A stretch of DNA of 46,548 nucleotides from Halomonas sp. (lineage in GTDB: Bacteria; Pseudomonadota; Gammaproteobacteria; Pseudomonadales; Halomonadaceae), in NCBI RefSeq assembly GCF_014859505.1, contig NZ_JACUUD010000012.1:1-46548 (forward strand), in the 5' to 3' direction. Shown here piece after piece: positions 24,877-32,495 of the stretch. A program made the position numbers and the translations under genes. Under the pieces are notes generated by a model that was not told the origin of the DNA, ran no database searches, and was given only the letters and a program-made list of their open reading frames with translations. Position 1 is the stretch's first letter. Each line of letters begins with the position of its first letter.

Positions 24877-25560
24877 ATGGCAACGGTACTGGCCTTTGAT
24901 GTTTACGGCACCCTGATCGACACCCATGGGGTGGTCACCGAGCTGGAGGCACGGCTTGGCGCCGTCGGCAGGGGGGAGCTGGCCGCCGAGTTCTCGCGCC
25001 GCTGGCGCGACAAGCAGCTGGAGTACAGCTTCCGGCGCGGTCTGATGGGGGCCTATGTGCCCTTCGGTCAGTGCACCCGTGAGGCCCTGGAGTTCACCGA
25101 CCGCGCCCTGCAGACCCGCCTGGCCGACGTCGACAAGGAGCACCTGATGGCCGTCTACGCCCGGCTGCCGGCCTTTGCCGAGGCGGCCAGCGCCCTCGAG
25201 CGACTGACCCGGGCAGGGGTGCGCTGCGTGGCCTTCTCCAACGGCACCCGGGAGGCGGTGGAGGGGCTCCTCGAGCAGGCCGGCCTGCGTGGGTACTTCG
25301 ACGAGGTGGTCAGCGTCGACGAGGTCAAGCGCTTCAAGCCCGACCCGGCGGTCTATGCCCACCTTCGCCAGCGGCTCGAGGTGGCGCCGGGCGACACCTG
25401 GCTGATCTCAAGCAACCCCTTCGACGTGATCGGTGCCCGCCACGCCGGGCTGCATGCCGCCTGGGTGCGCCGCAGCCCCGAGGCCCCCTTCGATCCCTGG
25501 GGCGTCGAGCCGGACATGACCGTCGCCGACCTCGACGCCTTGGTCGAGCGGCTAGGGTAG
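24877..25560 (+). CDS. HAD-superfamily hydrolase, haloacid dehalogenase type II-like
   Basis: A 227-residue HAD protein with nucleophile D8 (LAFDVYGTLID), FSNGTREAVEGLL as motif II, K in DEVKRFKPDPAVY, and the acidic motif IV replaced by SSNPFDVIGARHAG. This pattern fits L-2-haloacid dehalogenases and their phosphatase relatives. GAGGAG at 24864-24869 selects the ATG at 24877 over a GTG at 24862. It follows doeD by 157 bp on the same strand; a link to ectoine metabolism is not evident. Confidence 0.83.
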   Translation: MATVLAFDVYGTLIDTHGVVTELEARLGAVGRGELAAEFSRRWRDKQLEYSFRRGLMGAYVPFGQCTREALEFTDRALQTRLADVDKEHLMAVYARLPAFAEAASALERLTRAGVRCVAFSNGTREAVEGLLEQAGLRGYFDEVVSVDEVKRFKPDPAVYAHLRQRLEVAPGDTWLISSNPFDVIGARHAGLHAAWVRRSPEAPFDPWGVEPDMTVADLDALVERLG

Positions 25561-25579
25561 GTCACCGGACCGACACCAA

Positions 25580-25611
25580 AGCGCCCCGCGGCCAGGGGCC
25601 ATCGGGGCGCT
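25580..25611. terminator. Bidirectional terminator hairpin
   Basis: A 9-bp outer stem (25580-25588 with 25603-25611) contains an inner ggcc/ggcc element. It lies midway between the convergent HAD and rhodanese genes, preceded by an AAA run that reads as a short U-tract on the reverse strand. Confidence 0.65.
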
Positions 25612-25636
25612 GTGGTTCATCAGGGCAGGGCTGGTG

Positions 25637-26593
25637 TCAGTTGACCAGCTCGCCCACGGTTACGATGCCGCGGTCGGCCAGCTGCATGGCGCGGGCGTCG
25701 TCCCGGGTCCACTCGGCCATGGAGCCGTCGTACATGCTGACATTCTCAATGCCGCCGATCTCGCTCAGCTGGAACCAGCCGCTGGCGGCCCAGTGGCCGG
25801 TATTGCAGAACGCCACGGTGGGCGCCTGGCGATCAAGCCCCAGGGCATCGATGCTGGCGTTGAGCCGCTCCGGCTCCAGGTAGTAGGCGCCGTCGCGCTC
25901 GACCAGGGCACCGTCATGGGGCAGGTTGACCGCGCCGGGAATGGTGCCGGGGGCGCGGGTGGCGGGGGACTGGGTCTCGCCAGTGAAGAAGCCCGGTGGG
26001 CGGGCATCCACCAGCGGCTCTTCGGCCTCCCGGGCCGCCTCCACCTCATCAGTGGTGGCCAGCAGATGCGCCTGCAGGGAGCCTGCAAAGTCGGTGGCCT
26101 CGGGCGCGTCGGGGGAGCCCGAGGCGACATCGAAGCCCTGGGCCTGCCAGCCGGCGAAGCCGCCGTTGAGGATCGTCACCTCGTCGTGGCCCAGTGCCTT
26201 GAAGGTCCAGTAGATCCGAGTCGCGCTGCCGAAGTCGGTGGGGCCCGTGCCGCCGGCGACCACCACCAGGGTGTCGTCGTTGCCGATGCCCAGGCCGCCG
26301 ATCAGCGCCTCCAGGTCGGCGACGTCCGGCATCATGCCGGCTACGTCGTCGCGTGTCTCTCGCCAGCCGGCATCGGTATAGCTGCTGAAGCGGCTGCCGG
26401 GGATGCGGGCGGCCTCGAAGCTCTCGCGGTCGCCGCCGTCGTCGATGGCCGAGCGCACGTCCAGCACCACCAGGCCGTCACTGCCCAGCTGCTGGTCGAG
26501 CCACTCGGCCTCGACCAGCGGCGCGGGGTGAACCGCATGCGCCTGGCCGGCGATGGCCAGGGCGCCGGCGGCGATGATCAGTCGGGATCTCAT
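25637..26593 (-). CDS. Periplasmic rhodanese-type sulfurtransferase
   Basis: A 318-residue protein with a signal peptide (MRSRLIIAAGALAIAGQAHA) and two rhodanese domains. The C-terminal active-site loop is CNTGHWAAS with C263 as sulfur carrier. The first domain has the structural elements VVLDVRS and ILNGGFAGW but no Cys. It would move sulfane sulfur from thiosulfate or a mercapto acid to an acceptor in the periplasm. The gene stands alone, with a 147-bp gap to its upstream neighbour. Confidence 0.87.
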   Translation of the reverse strand: MRSRLIIAAGALAIAGQAHAVHPAPLVEAEWLDQQLGSDGLVVLDVRSAIDDGGDRESFEAARIPGSRFSSYTDAGWRETRDDVAGMMPDVADLEALIGGLGIGNDDTLVVVAGGTGPTDFGSATRIYWTFKALGHDEVTILNGGFAGWQAQGFDVASGSPDAPEATDFAGSLQAHLLATTDEVEAAREAEEPLVDARPPGFFTGETQSPATRAPGTIPGAVNLPHDGALVERDGAYYLEPERLNASIDALGLDRQAPTVAFCNTGHWAASGWFQLSEIGGIENVSMYDGSMAEWTRDDARAMQLADRGIVTVGELVN

Positions 26594-26740
26594 GAAGGAA
26601 CCTCCTCGTCAGGAATGGGGCATGGCCGCCATGTTGCAACGGGGTGGCGCTCCCTCGCCAAGAATGCTTCCTGACACATCTAGTAGATTTGGTTATATCC
26701 AGATCTGCTGTTATCCCTGTTTCGCCTTCCGGCGACGGCT

Positions 26741-27310
26741 TCAGCCCTGCCAGGCGTGGCCGGCGAAGGCGTCATCCACTTCCGGGTGGTTGACGTGGTT
26801 CGAGTAGTTGGAGAGCGTCTTCACGGCCAGGGCCAGCACGATCTGCAGCACCTGCTGCTCCTCGAAGCCGGCCTCCAGGAATGCCTTGACGTCGGCCTGG
26901 CTCGGCTTGCCGCGGGTCTCGAACATCACCCGGGTGAACTCGGCCAGCGCCGCGAGGCGCTCGTCGGGGATCGGCTGGTCACTGCGAATCGCCTCGAGCA
27001 CATCGGCCGGGACCTTGGACATCTTGTCGGCCAGCATGCTGTGGGCGGACATGCAGTAGCCGCAGCCGTTGAGCCGGCTGATGGTCAGGAAGACTACCTC
27101 CTGCTCGGGCGGCGCGAACCCCGAATCGTTGCGGAACAGCTCATAGCCGTGCAGGTAGGTGCTCAGCACGCCCGGTGCCTTGGCCATGCCCTCGTACATG
27201 TTGGGCACGAAGCCCAGTTTGGCGTTGGCCTGCTCGAGCAGCGGCCTTGCCTTGGCGTCTGCCGTATCGAGTGTCTGCGGGGCCAGTTGCATCTGATAGA
27301 TGGCTGTCAT
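26741..27310 (-). CDS. Carboxymuconolactone decarboxylase/AhpD-like protein
   Basis: A 189-residue alkylhydroperoxidase-like protein with the redox motif C83-x-x-C86 and H90 in NGCGYCMSAHS. The preceding GFVPNMYEGMAKAPG is typical of the peroxidase-related AhpD subgroup. It probably reduces peroxides with a thiol partner in the cytoplasm. Downstream of its TetR regulator on the same strand, it has its own operator at 27363-27386, so repression and induction by an electrophile or peroxide are likely. Confidence 0.87.
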   Translation of the reverse strand: MTAIYQMQLAPQTLDTADAKARPLLEQANAKLGFVPNMYEGMAKAPGVLSTYLHGYELFRNDSGFAPPEQEVVFLTISRLNGCGYCMSAHSMLADKMSKVPADVLEAIRSDQPIPDERLAALAEFTRVMFETRGKPSQADVKAFLEAGFEEQQVLQIVLALAVKTLSNYSNHVNHPEVDDAFAGHAWQG

Positions 27311-27362
27311 GGGGTGCTCCTTCTTCGGTTGACGAGTGATCGTGGGTGCTGCCGGGGTGCGA

Positions 27363-27386
27363 TATATGGAACGATCGGTCCATATA
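27363..27386. promoter_or_regulatory. TetR-type operator before the AhpD-like gene
   Basis: A 24-bp palindrome has exact 8-bp outer arms (tatatgga and tccatata) around the core cgatcg. It lies 53 bp upstream of the AhpD-like start. The same core recurs at the promoter of the neighbouring TetR gene. Confidence 0.75.
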
Positions 27387-27413
27387 GAGCAAAAAAATAG
27401 TGCAAAAAATGTG

Positions 27414-28004
27414 TCATCTGCGCAGAGTGTCGAGCAGCAGGCCGACGGCCTGTCGGGCCTGATCGATGTCCGCGCCGCTCTTCAGCAGGGTCCTGAGTCC
27501 CGCCATGCCCATCGTCAGGTAGGTGGCCAGCGCCTCGGCGTCCCGCTCCTGTGCGATGTCGCCCTCGCGCTGGGCCTGGACCACCGCTAGGTGGAATAGC
27601 TCGGTGATGGCGGCCAGGCTCTGCCGCGCATGATGCGAGGGCAGGTCGCCGCGCTGGCCGAGCTCGGTGGCGGAGTTGAAGATCAGGCAGCCCAGGGCGG
27701 CGCGCTCGCTGCCGGCCTCGTCGGCCGTCTCGCGGAATAGCGCCTCGAGGAAGGTCATGGCCGTGGGGACGGTCTCCAGGCGCCGGCCTAGCCGGCCGAT
27801 CAGCGCCTCGCGATAGCGACGCAGGGCCTCGAGGAACAGCTGCTCCTTGCTACCGAAGGCCTGGTAGAGGCTGCTTCGCGAGATATGCATGGCCGCGAGC
27901 AGGTCCCGGGTTGAAGCGGCATCGTAGCCTCGGGCCCAGAAGACCTGCATGGCGGCGGTGGCAGCCTCGTCCGGGCTGAAGGCGATGGGGCGTCCTCGTG
28001 TCAT
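27414..28004 (-). CDS. TetR/AcrR-family repressor
   Basis: A 196-residue regulator. Residues 1-55 form a standard TetR DNA-binding domain (RGYDAASTRDLLAAMHISRSSLYQAFGSKEQL). The C-terminal domain carries a Cys in ALGCLIFNSATELG, a feature of TetR proteins that sense electrophiles such as NemR-like repressors. The start at 28004 gives MTRGRPIAFSPDEA, the normal family N-terminus. An operator core shared with the AhpD-like promoter overlaps its own upstream region, so autoregulation is likely. Confidence 0.88.
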   Translation of the reverse strand: MTRGRPIAFSPDEAATAAMQVFWARGYDAASTRDLLAAMHISRSSLYQAFGSKEQLFLEALRRYREALIGRLGRRLETVPTAMTFLEALFRETADEAGSERAALGCLIFNSATELGQRGDLPSHHARQSLAAITELFHLAVVQAQREGDIAQERDAEALATYLTMGMAGLRTLLKSGADIDQARQAVGLLLDTLRR

Positions 28005-28012
28005 GCTCTGTA

Positions 28013-28036
28013 ATTTAGTACCGATCGTTCCATAAA
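28013..28036. promoter_or_regulatory. TetR-type operator before tetR
   Basis: The core ccgatcgttccat (28021-28033) is identical to the core of the reverse complement of the 27363-27386 operator, with a weaker left arm. It sits about 10 bp before the TetR start codon, which fits negative autoregulation. Confidence 0.7.
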
Positions 28037-28155
28037 TCAAGGCCGCGACAGATCACGCTCGAGTTGCTATCGATGTAAGGAGACCCTAAATATGACGACA
28101 CAATCCCGAGGACACACTCCACCACTTGTGCCTCGGGGAAGAGGAGATGACCCGC

Positions 28156-30537
28156 ATGACCGAGCAGCATTCGCCGACCAGGCGCTTCTGGCTGGGTGGC
28201 CGAAGGGCCGCCGAGCAGGACCGGTTCTTCCGCGAGGCCCTGGAGCCGCTGGGCTGGGAGGCCGGGGACGAGCAGGAGTGGGACGCCGGCTGGGTCACCG
28301 GCATGCCCGACCCCGCCCAGTTTCGTCGGGTATCGCCGGCGCGCCGTCTCAACCACTTCCCCGGCAACACGGCGCTGACCATCAAGAGCCGGCTCCACGC
28401 GAGCCTTTCCACACTGCGCGAGCGCATCGTGGCGAGCCACGGGGCTGACAGCGACGCGGCGTCGCGGCTGGCGTTCTTCCCGCATTCCTGGGTGATGCCC
28501 CACGACTATCACGCCCTGCAGGAGGCCGCCCTGGCCAATCCCGAGCAGCGCTGGATCCTCAAGCCCACCAATGCCTCCAAGGGCAAGGGCGTGCGGGTGC
28601 TGCGCGACGCGGGCGAGGCACCGCTGGCGGCAGACTGGCTGGTGCAGGAGTACCTGGCGAACCCGCATACCATCCGCGGGCACAAGTATGTGCTGCGTCT
28701 CTACGTACTGATCAGCTCGCTGGAACCTCTCCGCGTCTATCTCTACCGGCAGGGCTTCGCCAAGCTGGCCTCGGAGCCCTGGGACCCTGAGGATGCCGAC
28801 AACCCCTACAGCCAGCTCACCAACCCGGACATCAATGCCCTCAACGACCGCGCCGAGGTGCCGGTGGAGTTCATCGACCTGGAGCGCTACCGGACCTGGC
28901 TGCGGGACCAGGGGCATGACGACGATCGCCTTTTTGCCCGCATCCACGACCTGGTGGCCTTGACGGCCATCTCGGGGGTGGATGCCATGCGAAGCCGCAC
29001 CGCCGAGGTGGGGGCCGACCCGCGAGGCTGCTATGAGCTGCTGGGGTTGGACTGCCTGGTGGACGATACCCTCAAGCCCTGGATCCTGGAGTGCAATCTC
29101 AGTCCCTCGCTGGGTATCTGTGCCGCCCCGGAGAGTGGCGGACGCATCGAGGAAGCGGTAAAGGGCGGTCTGGTGCGGGACATGGTCGCGCTACTGGATA
29201 TCCCCGGCATCGACGCGACGCAGCCCGAAGAAGACATGACCGCTGCACGTCTGGTCACCGAGGCCGAGGCGGAGCAGGCCAGAGCCGGCGACTTCCTGCG
29301 CTTGCTGCCGGCCGAGGAGCCGGCCCGGTACCTGCCGTTCTTCTCGCTGCCGACCCTGGCTGACCTGCAGCTGGCCGAGGGGCTGGCGGGCCAGTCCCTG
29401 CCGCAGCCGGTGCTGCAGCGCCGCCGGGTGGCGGAGCTGCTGGACGATGACCAGCTGGCGCTCCATGACACCCGCAGCGGTCACTACTATCGGCCCAACG
29501 ACACGGCGGCGATGATCTGGCTGCTGGCCACGGAGGGGCTGGACCCCGATGCCATCGTCGATCAGCTGGCCCTGGCCGCCGCCCAGACGGAGGGCTCCCC
29601 GGACCTGGCGGCCCTGCGGCGCGACGTCTGGTCCACCCTTGGGGAGTGGTGCCGCGATGGCCTGCTCTGTCAGCGTGGCCCGGCCCTGGACGACGCCCCG
29701 GCGACGGAGGCGGTGCCGACGGCCCGTGCCCGGCCACATCTGCTGCAGTTGGACCACGACGGCCAGCGCTGGGCGCTGGAGGTCGGCACCCCTGCGGCCC
29801 TGGCTCGGCTGACGCCGTTGTTCGGGGAGCGGCTCACCCCGCTTGACGAGTTGGCTGCGGTCGGGCTTCCGCGCCTGGCCCTGCTGCCCGGAGCGACCGG
29901 CTACGCCCTGGTGGCCGACCACGGGGTGGCAAGGACGCGACTGACGCTGGCCGAGCTCGTCCCGGCGCTGCTGGCCCACCTGGTCGGCGAGGCCGCGCGG
30001 CCCGGTCGCCCGGTGATCGATGCCGGCCTGCTGGTCACCCCGGAAGGGGTGGGGGTACTTTGCCTGCTGCCCGACGAGGCGGCCCGCCAGGCGCGGCTGC
30101 AGTGGCTGACGGCCACGGGGGGGGGCCTGACTCGCGGCGTGCGGCTGTCCTTGTCGGCGCCCGACGAAGCCGAGCCGCTGAGCCTGCCGCTGGCGATGCC
30201 CGCCGGAGAGGCCCCGGCGTCGACGCCGGACAGGGTGGCGATCCGGGCCGTGCTGGTGCCCGCCGAAGCGGAGGAGGCGATGGCTCCCGCCGGGGTGCTG
30301 GACGTCATGGGGGCGCTGCTGTCGCGCTGCATCACGGCGCCGGACGTGCCCCTGACACCTGGCGAGGTCACCGCCCTGAGCGAGTGGGTCTCCCGGCTGG
30401 AACGCCTCGCCGTGGGCGACGTCGATCATTCGCCCACGGCCGATCCGCTTATCGACTGGCTGACCGGCCGAGACGCTACCGTCAGTCGGTCGGTTGACCC
30501 GGCCATGGCGGGGAAGCGACGGGCATCGCGTCGTTGA
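28156..30537 (+). CDS. Tubulin-tyrosine-ligase-like (TTLL) ATP-grasp enzyme fused to a PqqD-like domain
   Basis: A 793-residue protein. Residues about 60-350 match TTL/TTLL amino acid ligases: ILKPTNASKGKGV (K136) binds ATP, VQEYLANPHTIRGHKYVLRL and YVLISSLEPLRVYLYRQGFA follow in family order, LTNPDIN holds a conserved Asn, and LKPWILECNLSPSL gives metal ligands E312 and N314. Residues about 421-505 resemble PqqD-type peptide-binding domains (ALHDTRSGHYYRPNDTAAMIWLL). Residues 515-793 are unassigned. TTLLs ligate Tyr, Glu or Gly to protein tails. The next gene encodes an acidic Glu/Gly/Ala repeat peptide, a plausible substrate. GAGGAG at 28141-28146 favours the ATG at 28156 over that at 28147. 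Confidence 0.82.
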   Translation: MTEQHSPTRRFWLGGRRAAEQDRFFREALEPLGWEAGDEQEWDAGWVTGMPDPAQFRRVSPARRLNHFPGNTALTIKSRLHASLSTLRERIVASHGADSDAASRLAFFPHSWVMPHDYHALQEAALANPEQRWILKPTNASKGKGVRVLRDAGEAPLAADWLVQEYLANPHTIRGHKYVLRLYVLISSLEPLRVYLYRQGFAKLASEPWDPEDADNPYSQLTNPDINALNDRAEVPVEFIDLERYRTWLRDQGHDDDRLFARIHDLVALTAISGVDAMRSRTAEVGADPRGCYELLGLDCLVDDTLKPWILECNLSPSLGICAAPESGGRIEEAVKGGLVRDMVALLDIPGIDATQPEEDMTAARLVTEAEAEQARAGDFLRLLPAEEPARYLPFFSLPTLADLQLAEGLAGQSLPQPVLQRRRVAELLDDDQLALHDTRSGHYYRPNDTAAMIWLLATEGLDPDAIVDQLALAAAQTEGSPDLAALRRDVWSTLGEWCRDGLLCQRGPALDDAPATEAVPTARARPHLLQLDHDGQRWALEVGTPAALARLTPLFGERLTPLDELAAVGLPRLALLPGATGYALVADHGVARTRLTLAELVPALLAHLVGEAARPGRPVIDAGLLVTPEGVGVLCLLPDEAARQARLQWLTATGGGLTRGVRLSLSAPDEAEPLSLPLAMPAGEAPASTPDRVAIRAVLVPAEAEEAMAPAGVLDVMGALLSRCITAPDVPLTPGEVTALSEWVSRLERLAVGDVDHSPTADPLIDWLTGRDATVSRSVDPAMAGKRRASRR

Positions 30538-30599
30538 CAGGCAGGTTGACGAGATACATTGGCAAGCCAGATTGGCAAGGTAGCTGGTACCGAGCAGAG

Positions 30600-30625
30600 G
30601 GCGGCGCCCACCCGTGGGCGCCGCC
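30600..30625. promoter_or_regulatory. GC hairpin between TTLL and the repeat-peptide gene
   Basis: A 12-nt inverted repeat (30600-30611 with 30614-30625) lies 63 bp after the TTLL stop. It may terminate or attenuate transcription from the TTLL gene, leaving the peptide gene to be expressed at a different level. Confidence 0.5.
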
Positions 30626-30633
30626 GAAGGGAG

Positions 30634-30657
30634 GCCAGCCTCGATGAGGAGGCTGGC
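30634..30657. promoter_or_regulatory. Second hairpin before the repeat-peptide gene
   Basis: A 9-bp perfect stem (30634-30642 with 30649-30657, loop gatgag) follows the first hairpin after 8 bp. The pair forms a structured leader or terminator region 74 bp before the peptide start. Confidence 0.5.
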
Positions 30658-30730
30658 GTCACTGCAAGACGGCGTGCTGAGGCATGCCGTCCATCGCATC
30701 GCGAGATGCACCACCGAGGAGATCATGACC

Positions 30731-31036
30731 ATGACACAACAAGACGAGAAGCGCCGCAGCCTGCTGGGGCGCCTGGGTCGACAGCTGGGCTACACGACCC
30801 CGGCGCTGCTGCTGGTCGCCAGCGGTGCGGCCTTCCAGGCAGTGGCCAGCGACACGGCCACCGAGCCGACCTACACCAGCGGTCAGGAAGCCCCGCTGAT
30901 GCTGGCGGAGGCCCATGCCGAGGGCGGCGCGGAAGGCGCCGGTGAAGCCCAGGGCGAGGCTGAAGCGGAAGGCGAAGCCGAGGGTGAGGCTGAAGGAGAG
31001 GCAGAAGGTGAGGCCGAGGGCGAAGCCGGGAACTGA
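30731..31036 (+). CDS. Acidic Glu-Gly-Glu-Ala repeat peptide, candidate TTLL substrate
   Basis: A 101-residue protein. Residues 1-20 are basic (MTQQDEKRRSLLGRLGRQLG), 21-38 hydrophobic, 39-58 variable, and 59-100 a low-complexity acidic tail of EGEA units. The N-terminus matches that of the cytochrome at 45320-46021 in KRRxLLGRLGRQLxY and in a following hydrophobic stretch. It could be a Sec or Tat signal, a membrane anchor, or a leader for the PqqD-like domain encoded just upstream. The tail resembles tubulin C-termini, the natural targets of TTLL enzymes. gaggag at 30716-30721 and alignment with the paralogue favour the ATG at 30731 over the one at 30725. The family is not recognised; the substrate role is inference. 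Confidence 0.8.
   Translation: MTQQDEKRRSLLGRLGRQLGYTTPALLLVASGAAFQAVASDTATEPTYTSGQEAPLMLAEAHAEGGAEGAGEAQGEAEAEGEAEGEAEGEAEGEAEGEAGN
30932..31032 (+). repeat. Coding 12-bp degenerate repeats (EGEA units)
   Basis: Tandem units encode Glu-Gly-Glu-Ala. Neighbouring units use different synonymous codons for Glu, Gly and Ala. That argues for selection on the protein pattern rather than fresh DNA slippage. Confidence 0.8.
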
Positions 31037-31058
31037 CGCCTCGCCAGCGACTGGCCGA

Positions 31059-31089
31059 GGGCCGGTCCGCGCGCCATGGGCGCCGGCCC
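31059..31089. terminator. Possible terminator after the repeat-peptide gene
   Basis: A 7-bp outer stem (31059-31065 with 31083-31089) encloses an inner cgcc/ggcg stem. It begins 23 bp after the peptide stop. There is no clear T-run, so this is tentative. Confidence 0.4.
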
Positions 31090-31142
31090 GGCCTTCCCCG
31101 AAGCTCTCATGTCACCCCACCGGCAACCTGGAGAACCCGGCC

Positions 31143-31709
31143 ATGACACAGCCTGTATCAGGACGACCCCACCCGCTGGAGGGGCTCATCGAGGAAAACC
31201 TCATGGCGCTGGCCCAGTTGAAGGGCCTGCTGGATGACCTGACGCCTGCCGCCTACCGACAGCCCTTCGGTGCGGACGGCCGCCATACCCTGGGCAAGCA
31301 CGTTCGACACATCATCGACCACTACGATGCCCTTCTTGGCGGCCTGGAGGCCGGTGGCCCCCGTCTCGACTACGAACACCGTCGCCGTGACGAGGTCCTC
31401 GAGCAGTGGCCCGCCCGAGCCGCCCGGCGAGTCACCGACCTCGAGGTCGCACTGCTGGCGCTGGCCGACCAGGCGCTCCCGGCGTCCCTGGCACTGGCCT
31501 ATCCCGTGGGCGAGGAGCCGTTGGCGCTGCCCACCAGCCTGGCGCGTGAGCTGGCCTTTCTGACCAGCCACACCATCCACCACATGGCGATCCTCGGCCT
31601 GCTGGCCGAGCAACTCGGTCTGGCACTGCCCGAGTCGTTTGGCGTTCACCCCTCGACCCTGCGCCACTGGCGGCGGGAAGCCCTGCCGGTGATGGCGGAG
31701 GGGGCGTGA
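31143..31709 (+). CDS. DinB-like four-helix protein
   Basis: A 188-residue protein with the DinB/YfiT-type helical bundle. Metal-ligand candidates are the His residues in GKHVRHIIDHYDALL and TSHTIHHMAILGLL, placed as in metal-dependent DinB hydrolases and thiol transferases. The specific reaction is unknown. GGAG precedes the start at a suitable distance, and the stop overlaps the next start by one base (TGATG), so it is co-translated with the DUF302 gene. It follows the repeat-peptide gene by 106 bp; a shared role is not established. Confidence 0.75.
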   Translation: MTQPVSGRPHPLEGLIEENLMALAQLKGLLDDLTPAAYRQPFGADGRHTLGKHVRHIIDHYDALLGGLEAGGPRLDYEHRRRDEVLEQWPARAARRVTDLEVALLALADQALPASLALAYPVGEEPLALPTSLARELAFLTSHTIHHMAILGLLAEQLGLALPESFGVHPSTLRHWRREALPVMAEGA

Positions 31710-32206
31710 TGGCCACGACGCGATGGGCCTCATGGCTGACGGTATGGCTGATGGTGCTGCTGCTGGCCGCTCCCGCCGCGGCCGACGCTCGCTGGCCCGA
31801 ACAGGGTTGGCGGGTCCTGCCGGTGTCATCGAGCTATGCCGAGCTGCTGGAGGCCCTGCGTGAAGCGGTCGAGGCGGAGGGCATGTTCATCGTCACCGAG
31901 GCAGGCCCCACCGAGGCGGCTGCCCGACGCGGCGAGACGATACCCGGTAACCGTGTGGTGGGGGTCTTTCGCAATGACTATGCCGTGCGCACCCTTCGCC
32001 TAAGTGTCCCGGCGATGATCGAGGCGCCGATCCGTTTCTATGTCACCGAGAATGATGACGGTATCGCCACCCTTGCCTGGAAGACGCCGAGCCATGTGCT
32101 GGCGCCTTACCTCGAAGAGGGCGGTGAGGCCCTGGCGGAGATCGGTCGGGAGCTCGATGCCGTGTTCGACGCCATCGGGCGCCGGGCCCGGGCCGCCGCG
32201 CAGTAG
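31709..32206 (+). CDS. DUF302 protein, exported
   Basis: A 165-residue protein with a hydrophobic signal (WLTVWLMVLLLAAPAAADA). The mature part has the DUF302 layout: a first helix with YAELLEALREAVEAEGMFIV, then VVGVFRNDYAVRTLRLSVPA and IRFYVTENDDGIATLAWKTPS. DUF302 is a small alpha/beta fold of unknown function, often exported. It overlaps the DinB-like gene by one base. A second DUF302 gene lies at 33779. Confidence 0.8.
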   Translation: MATTRWASWLTVWLMVLLLAAPAAADARWPEQGWRVLPVSSSYAELLEALREAVEAEGMFIVTEAGPTEAAARRGETIPGNRVVGVFRNDYAVRTLRLSVPAMIEAPIRFYVTENDDGIATLAWKTPSHVLAPYLEEGGEALAEIGRELDAVFDAIGRRARAAAQ

Positions 32207-32244
32207 CGAAGCCTTCTCAGGCCGAGTTCCGAGGAGAACCGCGG

Positions 32245-32352
32245 ATGGCATTCGAGACCCATCGAGAGCTCCCTGCTCCCAGGGACACCCTCATCGAAGC
32301 GGCGCTCATCGGTAACCTGATCTGGAGCTACGGCGATCTGCTGTTTGCATGA
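32245..32352 (+). CDS. Candidate 35-residue small protein
   Basis: A short frame encodes 35 residues, beginning MAFETHRELPAPRD and ending LIWSYGDLLFA. It is preceded by an excellent ribosome site, gaggag at 32231-32236, eight bases before the ATG. The C-terminal half is amphipathic to hydrophobic. It lies in a gap otherwise without genes. No family is recognised; translation is plausible but unproven. Confidence 0.4.
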   Translation: MAFETHRELPAPRDTLIEAALIGNLIWSYGDLLFA

Positions 32353-32495
32353 GCCGGAAGTCCGGTGCGCTGTCCCTCTTCCAGGCTGCCTATCTTCCTC
32401 TGTAAGCCTGTGCCGCCATCATCGACAAAGGGTCTCGCCGATGGGCAAGCACCCGGGCAATGTGTGAAATTTTCCAAGGTATCATGGAGGTGAAA

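Noticed and set aside
30932-31032. A CRISPR or simple satellite explanation for the short repeats
   Set aside because: The units are contiguous, in frame, 12 bp long, degenerate at synonymous sites and have no spacers.
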